Shown: positions 8,323 to 17,053 of the stretch, one piece after another | How positions within the stretch are numbered: position 1 is the stretch's first letter | Layout: each line of letters begins with the position of its first letter | Assembly (NCBI GenBank): GCA_947495075.1 | Contig: CANLXH010000001.1 | Coordinates: 1,550,001 to 1,614,000 of the forward strand | Length of the DNA: 64,000 nt | DNA from: an uncultured Croceitalea sp. | GTDB taxonomy: Bacteria; Bacteroidota; Bacteroidia; Flavobacteriales; Flavobacteriaceae | Direction: 5' to 3' | Notes under the pieces: generated by a model | What the model saw: only the letters and a program-made list of their open reading frames with translations | Told to the model about the DNA's origin: nothing | The model's database searches: none | Translations under genes and position numbers: made by a program

Positions 8323-9048
8323 TTAGTAGTTTATATAATCCATACTTTCCAGCTCATAGTGTGTTTGCATGTATCCAGCGGCTCCAGCTTTTAGAAAAAG
8401 ATAATCGTCATCTGCTGTAACCCAAACATGGTATGGTGGATGTTCTTCTAACAAACTACCAGCTGTATCACCAACTGAAAAATGTCTTGCTTTAAAGGTG
8501 CCTGCAGCCACAGTGACTTCTTCCTCACCATGATATTCGATACTCATTTTAGCCATTTTAAATAACATTGGACCCGTCGCTCCTCTGTGGTCCGGGGAAG
8601 TAAGTAAAAAATCTTCTATAAGTTGTTTGCCTTTTCCTTTGGATAAATCATATGCCTTCATTAGTAGACCATCTCCTAAAATAGGATGTGCCTGTAGCCA
8701 CTTTACAGGTGTTGCTGTTTCTATACGTTGCGAAATACGCCCATCTTTTGCGTTTATCATCTCGCACTCTGCATAAGTCGAGGTCACTCTAAACCATCCT
8801 GAACCTTCAAATTTATCACCTACCGAAAGTCGTACACTACAATCTAAAGGAGTGCCATCTTTTTCCATGGCAACGATGACATCTCGTACCACATTGGGTT
8901 CATCATCTATTTCACAATGCGCTTGCATTACCACAGTACCATTGCTCTGCGTAGTCAACGTAAAATATTCTCGTCCACGTTCTTGATCCATGCGTTCTGG
9001 TTTCTTACTGGTATATTTTATATGACCTCTAATAATCTTATGTTTCAT
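8323..9048 (-). CDS. Conserved hypothetical protein (DUF3108-like beta-rich)
   Basis: This is a 241-residue soluble protein without signal peptide or membrane segment. Its strand pattern (FEGSGWFRVTS, FKARHFSVGD, YHVWVTADDDYLFLKAG) loosely resembles DUF3108-type beta proteins. I do not recognise a catalytic motif. It is the last gene of the unit aceE, aceF, membrane protein and this gene, 1 bp from the upstream stop. Co-expression with pyruvate dehydrogenase genes in the island suggests a pathway accessory role that cannot be specified. Confidence 0.7.
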   Translation of the reverse strand: MKHKIIRGHIKYTSKKPERMDQERGREYFTLTTQSNGTVVMQAHCEIDDEPNVVRDVIVAMEKDGTPLDCSVRLSVGDKFEGSGWFRVTSTYAECEMINAKDGRISQRIETATPVKWLQAHPILGDGLLMKAYDLSKGKGKQLIEDFLLTSPDHRGATGPMLFKMAKMSIEYHGEEEVTVAAGTFKARHFSVGDTAGSLLEEHPPYHVWVTADDDYLFLKAGAAGYMQTHYELESMDYINY

Positions 9049-9049
9049 A

Positions 9050-9715
9050 CTATCCTATTAAATGTAAACCTAGCGCAGCATTCAACGTTGTTCCAATCCA
9101 AATCCCATAAACATAGGGCATACAATTCCCCATTCTTTTGGTCATAATGGCATTTGCGTTATCTATATCCTTACTCTGCATCAGATTGATGAAGGCTGGT
9201 GTAAATCTTGATAAATGATATCGAATTCCCAATCCAAATAAAATCAATGCACAAACTATCAACAGCTTATAATTTAAATATGGCGCTAAGATAATTGTAG
9301 GATTCATCAATGAATAAATAGCAAAACTTCCTATAGCAATCACAATTACAATACGCGACCAATAATCTATCGCTTTTAGTTTTTTCTTTTGCGTTTCATT
9401 CTTACTAAAATGTAGTGCAAGTACGAGAGTTAACCACAACAAACTGAAGCCCCAGAGTGCCATAAGTCCTAAATCACTGATTTTAACCAATCCTATCATA
9501 AACGCCATATGAATACCTGTTGGAGTTATCAAAGGCATAGCAATTCTAGGTCCTAAATCACAACCTAATAATATCTGTAAAGCAGTAGCTCTCTGGGGAG
9601 CGGATAATTTGGGGTTAATTACGAATTTACTTGAGTAAAACGTACCCATATCGGTACCCAACCAAAATACGAAAAGTAAAATGTGAAATAATTTTAAGAA
9701 TAGAAACCAGTTCAT
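9050..9715 (-). CDS. Small integral membrane protein, CopD/HemJ-like architecture
   Basis: This is a 221-residue protein with about five to six hydrophobic helices. The first helix carries LKLFHILLFVFWLG, with a histidine in the place used for haem by CopD- and HemJ-type proteins. Other histidines and methionines occur in later helices. Homology is not certain. It lies between aceF and a hypothetical gene in the same minus-strand unit. It could be a haem-containing membrane electron carrier, which would suit exported oxidases, but an ordinary DUF2269-like protein is equally possible. Confidence 0.62.
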   Translation of the reverse strand: MNWFLFLKLFHILLFVFWLGTDMGTFYSSKFVINPKLSAPQRATALQILLGCDLGPRIAMPLITPTGIHMAFMIGLVKISDLGLMALWGFSLLWLTLVLALHFSKNETQKKKLKAIDYWSRIVIVIAIGSFAIYSLMNPTIILAPYLNYKLLIVCALILFGLGIRYHLSRFTPAFINLMQSKDIDNANAIMTKRMGNCMPYVYGIWIGTTLNAALGLHLIG

Positions 9716-9745
9716 TTTTAAGTTTTTTATTGGTTATTTATTTGA

Positions 9746-11365
9746 CTACATATTCCAGAGGAACCAATCTTCTAAAAGTTCTTTTATGTATTTTAAAAAA
9801 CGAGCAGCATCTGCCCCATTTATAATCCTATGATCAAAACCGATGGTCAATGGCATGATTAATCTTGGCTCAAAAGCATTATTGACCCATATAGCCTCGG
9901 TGGTACTCGCTGCTACCCCTAAAATAGCAGCTTGCGGATGATTTACCAAAGGAAAAATTGCAGAGGTACCAATTCCACCTAAATTGGAAATAGTGAAAGT
10001 TCCTCCTTGAAGTTCCTCCGGACTTACCTTCTTAGTCTTCACTTTTTCGGACAGTTGTATCAAGTCTTGAGAAATTTCCAGAATCCCTTTTGTATTGGCA
10101 TCTCGCAATACAGGAACCATAAGGCCCCTATCTGAATCTACAGCTACGCCTACATTGATATAATCCTTAAAAATAATCTCGTTTGTATTGCTATCAAGAC
10201 TAGTATTAAAAATAGGAAACTCTTCTAAAGCTTTGCCTACAACTTTTACCAAAATACTGGTAACTGTAAGCGCTCCATCTTTTTCTTTTACCTTATGCTT
10301 ATGAATTTGTCTTTTTGCTTCTAAAGCTGTGATATCAACTTTTTCTTGTAACCAGGCATGTGGAATCTGACTCCATGTAGTTGACATATTTTTACTGGTA
10401 GCCTGGGTAATACCGGCCATAGCTTGCCTTTTAACACTTCCCCACCTACTAAAATCTGGTAGCTCTATTTTTGATGTTGCCGCAACTGCACCTCTATTTT
10501 GGTGTAAAGCTTTGGAATACTCTTTAACATCTTGAACAGATATTCTATTACTACCTTCTGTCAAGGTCATTGTCGTGATATCTATACCTATCTCTCTTGC
10601 TATTTTTCTGGCTAAGGGTGATGATCTAAACTTACCTTTCCTTTCCATTTTCTGTATTGGCGAAGGCGCAAAAGTCACTGATTTTGAAATCTCTGCTGCG
10701 TCTGTGGAAGTTTTCATATTCGCTTCGGATTCTTTCCCCTTTTCAATACTACCTTCTTTAGGGGAATTGACTTCCGCTTTTAGCGAAATAATGGGTGCTC
10801 CCTCTCCTATTTCATCCCCAATTTTCACTAGTACTTTCTCGACAACGCCAGCTGCATCTGCAGGAACCTCAACCACAACCTTGTCAGTTTCTACTTCCAT
10901 TAGTGTTTGCTCTAATGTTATAGTGTCTCCATCTTCTACATGAATGGCTATTACCTTGCCTTTCTCTATTCCCTCACCTAAAGAAGGGAGCTTCAACTCA
11001 GTGATTCCTTGAACACCAGTATTAGCTTTTTTCTCGATTTTTTGTGTTACCTCTGGTTCACTTACAAGAGTCATTACCGCTTGCTTCTGTTCTTCTGAAA
11101 TGGCTACAGGCTCTGAAACAACTAGAGTTTGACCTTCGCTTAATTGAATAATTGGTGTGCCTTCACTTATTTCATCACCAATATTGACCAGCAATTTTTC
11201 CACTGTTCCTGATGCATCGGAGGGTACTTCTACCACTACTTTATCTGTTTCTACCTCCATTAATATTTGCTCTGTAGTAACCGAGTCACCTACTTTGACC
11301 GCGATAGAAATGATAGTTCCTTTCTCTATGCCTTCACCCAAGGATGGTAATTTAAGCTCCGTCAT
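9746..11365 (-). CDS. aceF: Dihydrolipoamide acetyltransferase, E2 of pyruvate dehydrogenase
   Basis: This E2 acyltransferase has 539 residues. It has two N-terminal lipoyl domains (about 1-75 and 118-195), each with the lipoylation motif ETDKVVVEVP. A linker leads to a peripheral-subunit-binding domain (about 246-285, SSPLARKIAREIGID) and a C-terminal catalytic domain with DHRIINGAD near 510. The catalytic His is near residue 512, and the usual Asp four residues on is Asn, as in some proteobacterial E2p enzymes. It lies 21 bp after aceE. No E3 gene is in the window, so a chromosomal dihydrolipoamide dehydrogenase must be shared. It should hand acetyl groups from pyruvate to CoA. Confidence 0.92.
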   Translation of the reverse strand: MTELKLPSLGEGIEKGTIISIAVKVGDSVTTEQILMEVETDKVVVEVPSDASGTVEKLLVNIGDEISEGTPIIQLSEGQTLVVSEPVAISEEQKQAVMTLVSEPEVTQKIEKKANTGVQGITELKLPSLGEGIEKGKVIAIHVEDGDTITLEQTLMEVETDKVVVEVPADAAGVVEKVLVKIGDEIGEGAPIISLKAEVNSPKEGSIEKGKESEANMKTSTDAAEISKSVTFAPSPIQKMERKGKFRSSPLARKIAREIGIDITTMTLTEGSNRISVQDVKEYSKALHQNRGAVAATSKIELPDFSRWGSVKRQAMAGITQATSKNMSTTWSQIPHAWLQEKVDITALEAKRQIHKHKVKEKDGALTVTSILVKVVGKALEEFPIFNTSLDSNTNEIIFKDYINVGVAVDSDRGLMVPVLRDANTKGILEISQDLIQLSEKVKTKKVSPEELQGGTFTISNLGGIGTSAIFPLVNHPQAAILGVAASTTEAIWVNNAFEPRLIMPLTIGFDHRIINGADAARFLKYIKELLEDWFLWNM

Positions 11366-11386
11366 TTTCTTTTGCTTTAAATTGAA

Positions 11387-14065
11387 TTAAATCGCTGCCG
11401 GATTTGTTTTTTTAACATCAATCTGATGCTTCTTTATAAAGTCTTTAACTTCTTTTAAGGTCACTACATCATCTTGATGTAACAGTTGTAATGTGCTCAA
11501 AGCAATGTACTTGGCGCTTATCTCAAAATGATTTCTTAAATCGTTTCTACCTTCACTTAGGCCGTAGCCATCAGTGCCCAATACATGATATCTTTCTGGC
11601 ATCCATTTAGAAATGCCCATACCTAATTGCTTTACATAATCAGAAGCCGAAACAAAAACACCAGATTCGTTTTCCAGTAAAGCTTCTATATAATTCTTTG
11701 GCTTCTTTGCTGCTGTAGATAATAACCTTTCTCTTTCTACATCCAAAGCATCTCTTTGTAATTCTGTATAACTGGTAACGCTCCAGATATCCGTAGAAAT
11801 ATTCATCTCTTCTAACAATGCTTTGGCATCTATTACTTGCATCATTATAGAACCGCTACCCAATAAATGTGCTTTACGCCCTTTTGATACTTTCTTGCTT
11901 GATTTTTGATAACGATACATTCCCTTGATAATACCATCTGCTACACCTTCTGGCATGAGTGGCATTGCATAATTCTCATTGGTCACGGTAATGTAATAGA
12001 AAATCTTTTCTTGCTTTTCGTACATGCGGTAAATACCGTCTTTTACAATCACTGCCAACTCAAAAGCAAAAGTTGGGTCGTAGCTCTTCATGTTTGGTAC
12101 AATACTGGAAAGTACGTGCGAATGTCCGTCTTGATGCTGTACACCTTCTCCATTTAAAGTAGTTCTACCAGATGTACCACCAATTAAAAACCCTTTCACC
12201 ATCATATCGCCACAGGCCCAAATCATATCTCCAACCCGTTGAAAACCAAAGATGGAATAAAAAATATAAAATGGAATCATAGGTAATCCGTGTAGCGAAT
12301 AGGCAGATCCAGCCGCCATAAAAGACGCTAAAGCTCCAGCTTCACAAATACCTTCCTGTAAAATTTGACCATCCGTACTTTCACGATAATAAGATATACT
12401 TCCGGTATCTACTGGCTGGTATAATTGTCCTTTAGGTTGATATATACCTGCATGACGAAACAAACCATCCATACCAAAAGTTCGCGCTTCATCCGGTATA
12501 ATAGGTACGATATACTCTTTTAAGCTCTCATGACGCAACAACTTAGAAATAATTCTAACCAAAACCATGGTGGTTGAAACCTCTCTGTCATCCGTACCTG
12601 CATAAAATTCGTCGAAAAGAGAATCTTCGGGAGTTTTAATAGGCTTGCTTTCGTCTTTACGCTCTGGTAAGTAACCTCCCAATACCTCGCGCTGTTTTCT
12701 TAAGTATTGCATTTCTGGACTGTTGTCCGAAGGTTTGTAGAAAGTAGCTTTCGCAGCCTCTTCTTCACTCAAAGGAATACCAAATCTTTTGGCAGCTTCA
12801 ATACGCTCGTCCGCACTCATGTTCTTCTTTTGATGAGTGGTATTTTTACCTTCGCCTGAACTCCCCATCCCGTAACCCTTTAGTGTTTTCATCAAAATAA
12901 CACTTGGTTTCCCGTTGGGTTTTGCTGCCTTTTCAAACGCAGCGAATATTTTTTTATAATCGTGACCTCCTCTTCTAATGGTTCTTATTTCTTCATCAGA
13001 AAGCGATTGCATTAATTTTTCTAGTTCTGGATTATCTTTAACCCAATGTTCACGTACTTTATCACCCGGTAATACAGAATACAATTGGTAGTCACCATCC
13101 AAAGCTCTTTCCATTCTATCTACCAAAATACCCTTATCATCCCGAGCCAAAAGCTCATCCCATTCACTACCCCAAATTACTTTAGTTACGTTCCATCCGG
13201 CGCCCAAAAAGCTACGCTCCAATTCTTGAATTACCTTTCCATTACCTCGAACTGGACCATCCAAACGTTGTAGGTTACAATTTACTACCAAGACAAAATT
13301 GTCCAGTTGCTCGCGAGAAGCAATATTCAAAGTTCCTAGGGTTTCTGGCTCATCCATCTCACCATCACCTACAAAAGCCCAAACAAGTCCTCCTTTTTTC
13401 GGTTTTAATCCTCTGTTTTCCAAATATTTTTGAAAACGAGCTTGATAGATGGCACTTACTCCAATAAGCCCCATAGAAGCTGAAGGAATTTCCCAAAAAT
13501 CTGGCATTCTTCGTGGATGCGGATAAGAAGGTAAACCTCCCTCTTTCTGTAGTTCGCGTCTAAAATTTTTGAGCTTATCCTCGGTAAGCCTTCCTTCTAA
13601 AAATGCCCTTGCATATACCCCAGGAGAAGCGTGTGGCTGAAAAGAAACCAAATCCCCTCCATAGTCTTCAGATTTCTTCTTAAAAATATGATTTTGACCC
13701 ACCTCATACATACTGGCTGCAGAGGCGTAGGTTGCAATATGTCCACCCAATCCTTCACCGCCGTCATATGCCTGCAACACCATCGCCATAGCATTCCAAC
13801 GATTAATATTCTCAATCTTTTTTTCGATTACTGTATCACCCGGATATGGGGGTTGATCTTTAGGATTAATAGTATTGATATATGGAGAATTTAAAGCTTC
13901 TCCAGCCAGTTTAACACCTTTACGTTGCGCAAAAGAGCGAAGTTCATGAATCAGGCTACTGGTTTTATCATCTCCTTGCTCATCAATAAATTCCTCTAGT
14001 GAAGCAATCCACTCTTCTAATTCTAATTGCCACTCTCGTTTTGTTTCTACAGCTGATGTATTCAT
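11387..14065 (-). CDS. aceE: Homodimeric pyruvate dehydrogenase E1
   Basis: This is a 892-residue E1 of the long AceE type (E. coli AceE is about 887). The thiamine-diphosphate motif GDGEMDE followed by NCN lies near residues 228-260, and transketolase-like domains follow in order. The frame extends to a TTG at 14143, but that codon lies inside operator copy 4. The ATG at 14065 is preceded by AGGAG and is the real start. It is the first gene of a four-gene unit under the island operator. The chemistry is oxidative decarboxylation of pyruvate, which fits pyruvate release by the aldolase/lyase genes of the island. Activity on another short 2-oxo acid is possible. Confidence 0.93.
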   Translation of the reverse strand: MNTSAVETKREWQLELEEWIASLEEFIDEQGDDKTSSLIHELRSFAQRKGVKLAGEALNSPYINTINPKDQPPYPGDTVIEKKIENINRWNAMAMVLQAYDGGEGLGGHIATYASAASMYEVGQNHIFKKKSEDYGGDLVSFQPHASPGVYARAFLEGRLTEDKLKNFRRELQKEGGLPSYPHPRRMPDFWEIPSASMGLIGVSAIYQARFQKYLENRGLKPKKGGLVWAFVGDGEMDEPETLGTLNIASREQLDNFVLVVNCNLQRLDGPVRGNGKVIQELERSFLGAGWNVTKVIWGSEWDELLARDDKGILVDRMERALDGDYQLYSVLPGDKVREHWVKDNPELEKLMQSLSDEEIRTIRRGGHDYKKIFAAFEKAAKPNGKPSVILMKTLKGYGMGSSGEGKNTTHQKKNMSADERIEAAKRFGIPLSEEEAAKATFYKPSDNSPEMQYLRKQREVLGGYLPERKDESKPIKTPEDSLFDEFYAGTDDREVSTTMVLVRIISKLLRHESLKEYIVPIIPDEARTFGMDGLFRHAGIYQPKGQLYQPVDTGSISYYRESTDGQILQEGICEAGALASFMAAGSAYSLHGLPMIPFYIFYSIFGFQRVGDMIWACGDMMVKGFLIGGTSGRTTLNGEGVQHQDGHSHVLSSIVPNMKSYDPTFAFELAVIVKDGIYRMYEKQEKIFYYITVTNENYAMPLMPEGVADGIIKGMYRYQKSSKKVSKGRKAHLLGSGSIMMQVIDAKALLEEMNISTDIWSVTSYTELQRDALDVERERLLSTAAKKPKNYIEALLENESGVFVSASDYVKQLGMGISKWMPERYHVLGTDGYGLSEGRNDLRNHFEISAKYIALSTLQLLHQDDVVTLKEVKDFIKKHQIDVKKTNPAAI

Positions 14066-14134
14066 GTTACTCCTATTTTTGGGGAACACATATTCGATAG
14101 ATTCCCCGATAAAATATCTAAAATATAAAAAATT

Positions 14135-14167
14135 AGTTAACAATGTTAATTATTAATGTTATTAATT
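14135..14167. promoter_or_regulatory. TTAA-box operator, copy 4
   Basis: TTAA boxes start at 14137, 14146, 14153 and 14162 (9-7-9). The site lies between divergent aceE (70 bp) and the amidohydrolase (37 bp). A TATATTTA at 14171-14178 next to it resembles the Bacteroidetes -7 element for the rightward promoter. Confidence 0.75.
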
Positions 14168-14203
14168 AATTATATTTAGAGAGTTGAATCTAAAAATATC
14201 GCA

Positions 14204-15661
14204 ATGCGCATTTCATACTTTTCACGAATCACTTTGATTATGTCATTAATTGTGCTTACGTATTCATGTAATAATCAGCAAAACATAGAAGGTATTCTTA
14301 TTAAAAATGTAACTGCAATAGATGCTAAAAACGGTATTCAAGAGCAAACAAATATTCTTATTCAAGAAAACAAGATAACCAAGATTGGTTCTACAGATGA
14401 CTTTAAGGATATTAAGGTTTCAAATACCATTGATGGCACAGGCAAGTTTCTTATACCAGGTCTTTGGGATACACATATTCATATGGTTTATGACCAAAAT
14501 TTAACTCCTGCCATGTTCGATTTGTTTTTACTTTACGGAATTACTAGCGTTCGTGATACGGGAGGAGAAATAGATTTACTCACCCCATTAAAACAACAGG
14601 CGGATAATAATCCAAAAAATACGCCACGTCTTAAAATCGCGGGTCCTTTGCTAGATGGTGTACCAACCGTATATAATGGAGAGGGGCGACTTCCTAAATT
14701 AGGCGTAAGTATTCCAACATTAGCAGCAGCAAGAGAACAGGTATTGGCCTTACAAAAAGCCGATGTAGATGTTTTAAAGGTTTATGAAATGTTACCTCCA
14801 GAAATTTTTACATCCATTTTAAAACTGGCCGATAGCTTAGAACTTCCTGTAACAGGTCATGTTCCTTTAAGTATGGATGCTACTGAGGCTGCAAATCTGG
14901 GTATGCGTAGTATGGAGCACCTTCGTAATCTTGAATTTGCATTTGTTAAAAATTGGGATAGTCTAAAACTTTCAAGAAGAACCATGCTTAAAAATGAAGA
15001 GCAGTTATCTGGGATAGAATTACGTTCCAACATACACGATGCGCAACGTTCTTTTGCATTTGCCAACGAAGACGCAAAAAGAAAAAAGGAAGTATTAGCA
15101 GCACTTAGAAAAAATCAAACTTGGCAAGTGCCAACACTTACCATAATTACCGTTGCTGCCGAACGCTTTTTTGAAACTCCGGAATGGAGGAAAACTTTTA
15201 ATTTGGTCCCGGATACCGTAGGTAATGGATGGGTCTCTCGATTAGATAAATATGCTGCAACGCCCGTTAAACCAAAATTCCGAGAATATGCGGATTGGAT
15301 GTTTAAAATGATTGGCGAACTAAAAGCTGCAGACGTAAAACTTATGGCCGGAACGGATACACCCATATTTTTTCTCACTCCTGGATATAGCTTGCATGAA
15401 GAATTAGCTTTACTGGTAAAAGGTGGGCTTACACCCATGGAAGCTCTTAACGCTGCAACCTTACAACCCGCTAAATATTTTAGTATGGAAAATGAACTTG
15501 GCAGCATTGAAATAGGGATGCTGGCAGACTTAATTCTTCTAGGAGCTAATCCCTTAAAAAATATCAGAAATACTACCACTATTCAAGCAGTCATTAGAGA
15601 TGGAAAAGTACATGATAAGAAGGCACTTGACAAGCTTAAAAAGAAATTAGAAAGGCTATAA
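14204..15661 (+). CDS. Exported metal-dependent amidohydrolase (imidazolonepropionase-like)
   Basis: This is an amidohydrolase-superfamily lipoprotein of 485 residues. The signal sequence ends in LTYSC with the lipid-carrying Cys near residue 22. The metal-binding HxH is in WDTHIHM (about residue 90). Later ligands appear in TGHVPL, MEHLRN and AGTDTP. The sequence groups with imidazolonepropionase/Xaa-Pro dipeptidase-type hydrolases, which act on cyclic amides, lactams or peptides. It starts a plus-strand unit with a hydrolase-fold protein, a VOC protein and a CpcT/CpeT protein. A lactam- or ester-cleaving role on the imported compound in the envelope is inferred. Confidence 0.86.
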   Translation: MRISYFSRITLIMSLIVLTYSCNNQQNIEGILIKNVTAIDAKNGIQEQTNILIQENKITKIGSTDDFKDIKVSNTIDGTGKFLIPGLWDTHIHMVYDQNLTPAMFDLFLLYGITSVRDTGGEIDLLTPLKQQADNNPKNTPRLKIAGPLLDGVPTVYNGEGRLPKLGVSIPTLAAAREQVLALQKADVDVLKVYEMLPPEIFTSILKLADSLELPVTGHVPLSMDATEAANLGMRSMEHLRNLEFAFVKNWDSLKLSRRTMLKNEEQLSGIELRSNIHDAQRSFAFANEDAKRKKEVLAALRKNQTWQVPTLTIITVAAERFFETPEWRKTFNLVPDTVGNGWVSRLDKYAATPVKPKFREYADWMFKMIGELKAADVKLMAGTDTPIFFLTPGYSLHEELALLVKGGLTPMEALNAATLQPAKYFSMENELGSIEIGMLADLILLGANPLKNIRNTTTIQAVIRDGKVHDKKALDKLKKKLERL

Positions 15662-15684
15662 ATCATTTATAACACCATGGCATC

Positions 15685-16500
15685 ATGTTAACTACAACCA
15701 ATCCACAAATTGAAAAAGGATATATAAAGAGTACCTTAGGAAAAATCCACTATTGGACCATTGGTAAGGGAGATGCATTACTCTTAATACATCAATCCTC
15801 ATCTTCTGGGGAAGAATATGCGGGGCTTATCCCCTATTTGTCCAATAAATACCAACTCATTTCTTTTGATTGGCTTGGTCACGGTAATTCTGATGACCCC
15901 GAACATGAGCTAGGGGTAGAAGAATATACAAAGGCTGCTTTAGTAGTTTTAGACCATTTAAACATTCAAAAGTGTAGTATTCTAGGACATCATGGCGGTG
16001 CGTTATTGGCTATGAATGTTACTTATCTGCAACCAAATAGAGTCCATAAATTGTTACTCTCTGGAACAAGTGGACCTAAAACCAAAGAGGAAGCCGAAGC
16101 TTTTAAAAATAATCTTCCTATAAAACGGCATCAGGAGATTGAAAAAGATGGACAGTCTATTCTAGATACCTGGAAAAGGTACATCCAGTACATTCCTGAT
16201 ACAGATACCAAAAATGTGATGATTGCTTTTATTAATAATCTTCATGCTAAGTTAAGACCATACGATGCGCACTATGGCGTGTTGAATTGGGATAGAAATC
16301 TTGCATTAAAAAGTTTAAAATGTCCTGTTTTGCTTATTCAAGGAGAACAAGACGTTTTTGTGAGCCATCAAGAAAAATTATTGGACATTATACCAAATAG
16401 CGAAAGAAAAGTCTTGGCGAACGCTGGTGCTTTTCTCTTTTTTGAGAAACCAAAAGAATGTAGTGCTTTAATTCACTCTTTTTTAACCAAAACTATATGA
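15685..16500 (+). CDS. Alpha/beta hydrolase-fold protein with His at the nucleophile position
   Basis: This is an alpha/beta hydrolase-fold protein of 271 residues, with no signal peptide. The nucleophile elbow, normally G-x-S-x-G, reads GHHGG at residues 101-105, so the Ser is replaced by His103. The oxyanion region reads HQSSSSG instead of HG. An acid residue is retained in GEQDVF near 230, but the usual late catalytic His is not evident. It may be a non-hydrolytic member, such as a lyase, cofactor-free oxygenase or binding protein. It is in the amidohydrolase unit, and its stop overlaps the start of the next gene (ATGA). Confidence 0.85.
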   Translation: MLTTTNPQIEKGYIKSTLGKIHYWTIGKGDALLLIHQSSSSGEEYAGLIPYLSNKYQLISFDWLGHGNSDDPEHELGVEEYTKAALVVLDHLNIQKCSILGHHGGALLAMNVTYLQPNRVHKLLLSGTSGPKTKEEAEAFKNNLPIKRHQEIEKDGQSILDTWKRYIQYIPDTDTKNVMIAFINNLHAKLRPYDAHYGVLNWDRNLALKSLKCPVLLIQGEQDVFVSHQEKLLDIIPNSERKVLANAGAFLFFEKPKECSALIHSFLTKTI

Positions 16501-17042
16501 AAATGAAAAAAGGTGACTTTATAAAATTTGTTGTAATTCTATTTTTAGCATTTCCAAATCTTATGAATGCCCAAAAGGAAACCTCAACTGCTCAATTTTC
16601 AGATGAAGATTTGTTTTTTAAGCGAACTAACCTTGTTATAAGTAATGCAGAAAAATCTCTTGAAATCTACCGGGATATTTTAGGTTTTTCAATTTTTAGT
16701 AGAAAAAAATCTGCTCCGGACTCTTATTCTTATCCTGTGTTTAAAATTCCGAAAGAAGCAGAGATATCGTTTATAACTTTAAATTCTCCTACCCAAGAAA
16801 GAACACTTGCCCTAACCGAGGTGAAAGGAATTGAACTTCCAAAACCAGGTGTTCCAATAATGACCGCAGCTGTTATAAAGGTTGGGAATTTGAAAAAAGT
16901 AATTGAAAAAATAGAAGCTTTGGGTTTGGAAATTACGGAGCCAAGGAGAGCAAAAAATCATGAATTTTATTTTGTAGAACAGGCTTTTATAGATTATGAT
17001 GGGCATTTAATCGTGCTATATGAACTAGAAAACCTAAAATAA
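16497..17042 (+). CDS. Exported VOC-family protein (1)
   Basis: This is a 181-residue protein with an N-terminal signal peptide (cleavage near MNAQ, about residue 25). It is followed by one vicinal-oxygen-chelate (glyoxalase/extradiol dioxygenase fold) domain: KRTNLVISNAEKSLEIYRDILGF, then YDGHLIVLYEL at the C-terminus. The usual first metal His is not obvious. The start overlaps the previous stop by 3 bp. Export of a VOC protein is unusual. A related exported two-module VOC protein lies at 50201. It may bind or open a ring of the imported substrate. Confidence 0.78.
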   Translation: MKMKKGDFIKFVVILFLAFPNLMNAQKETSTAQFSDEDLFFKRTNLVISNAEKSLEIYRDILGFSIFSRKKSAPDSYSYPVFKIPKEAEISFITLNSPTQERTLALTEVKGIELPKPGVPIMTAAVIKVGNLKKVIEKIEALGLEITEPRRAKNHEFYFVEQAFIDYDGHLIVLYELENLK

Positions 17043-17053
17043 ATCTAACACTA

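Noticed and set aside
14066-14143. N-terminal extension of aceE to a TTG codon at 14143
   Set aside because: The extension lies across operator copy 4, and a normal ATG with an AGGAG ribosome site is at 14065. The family length also fits the shorter form.
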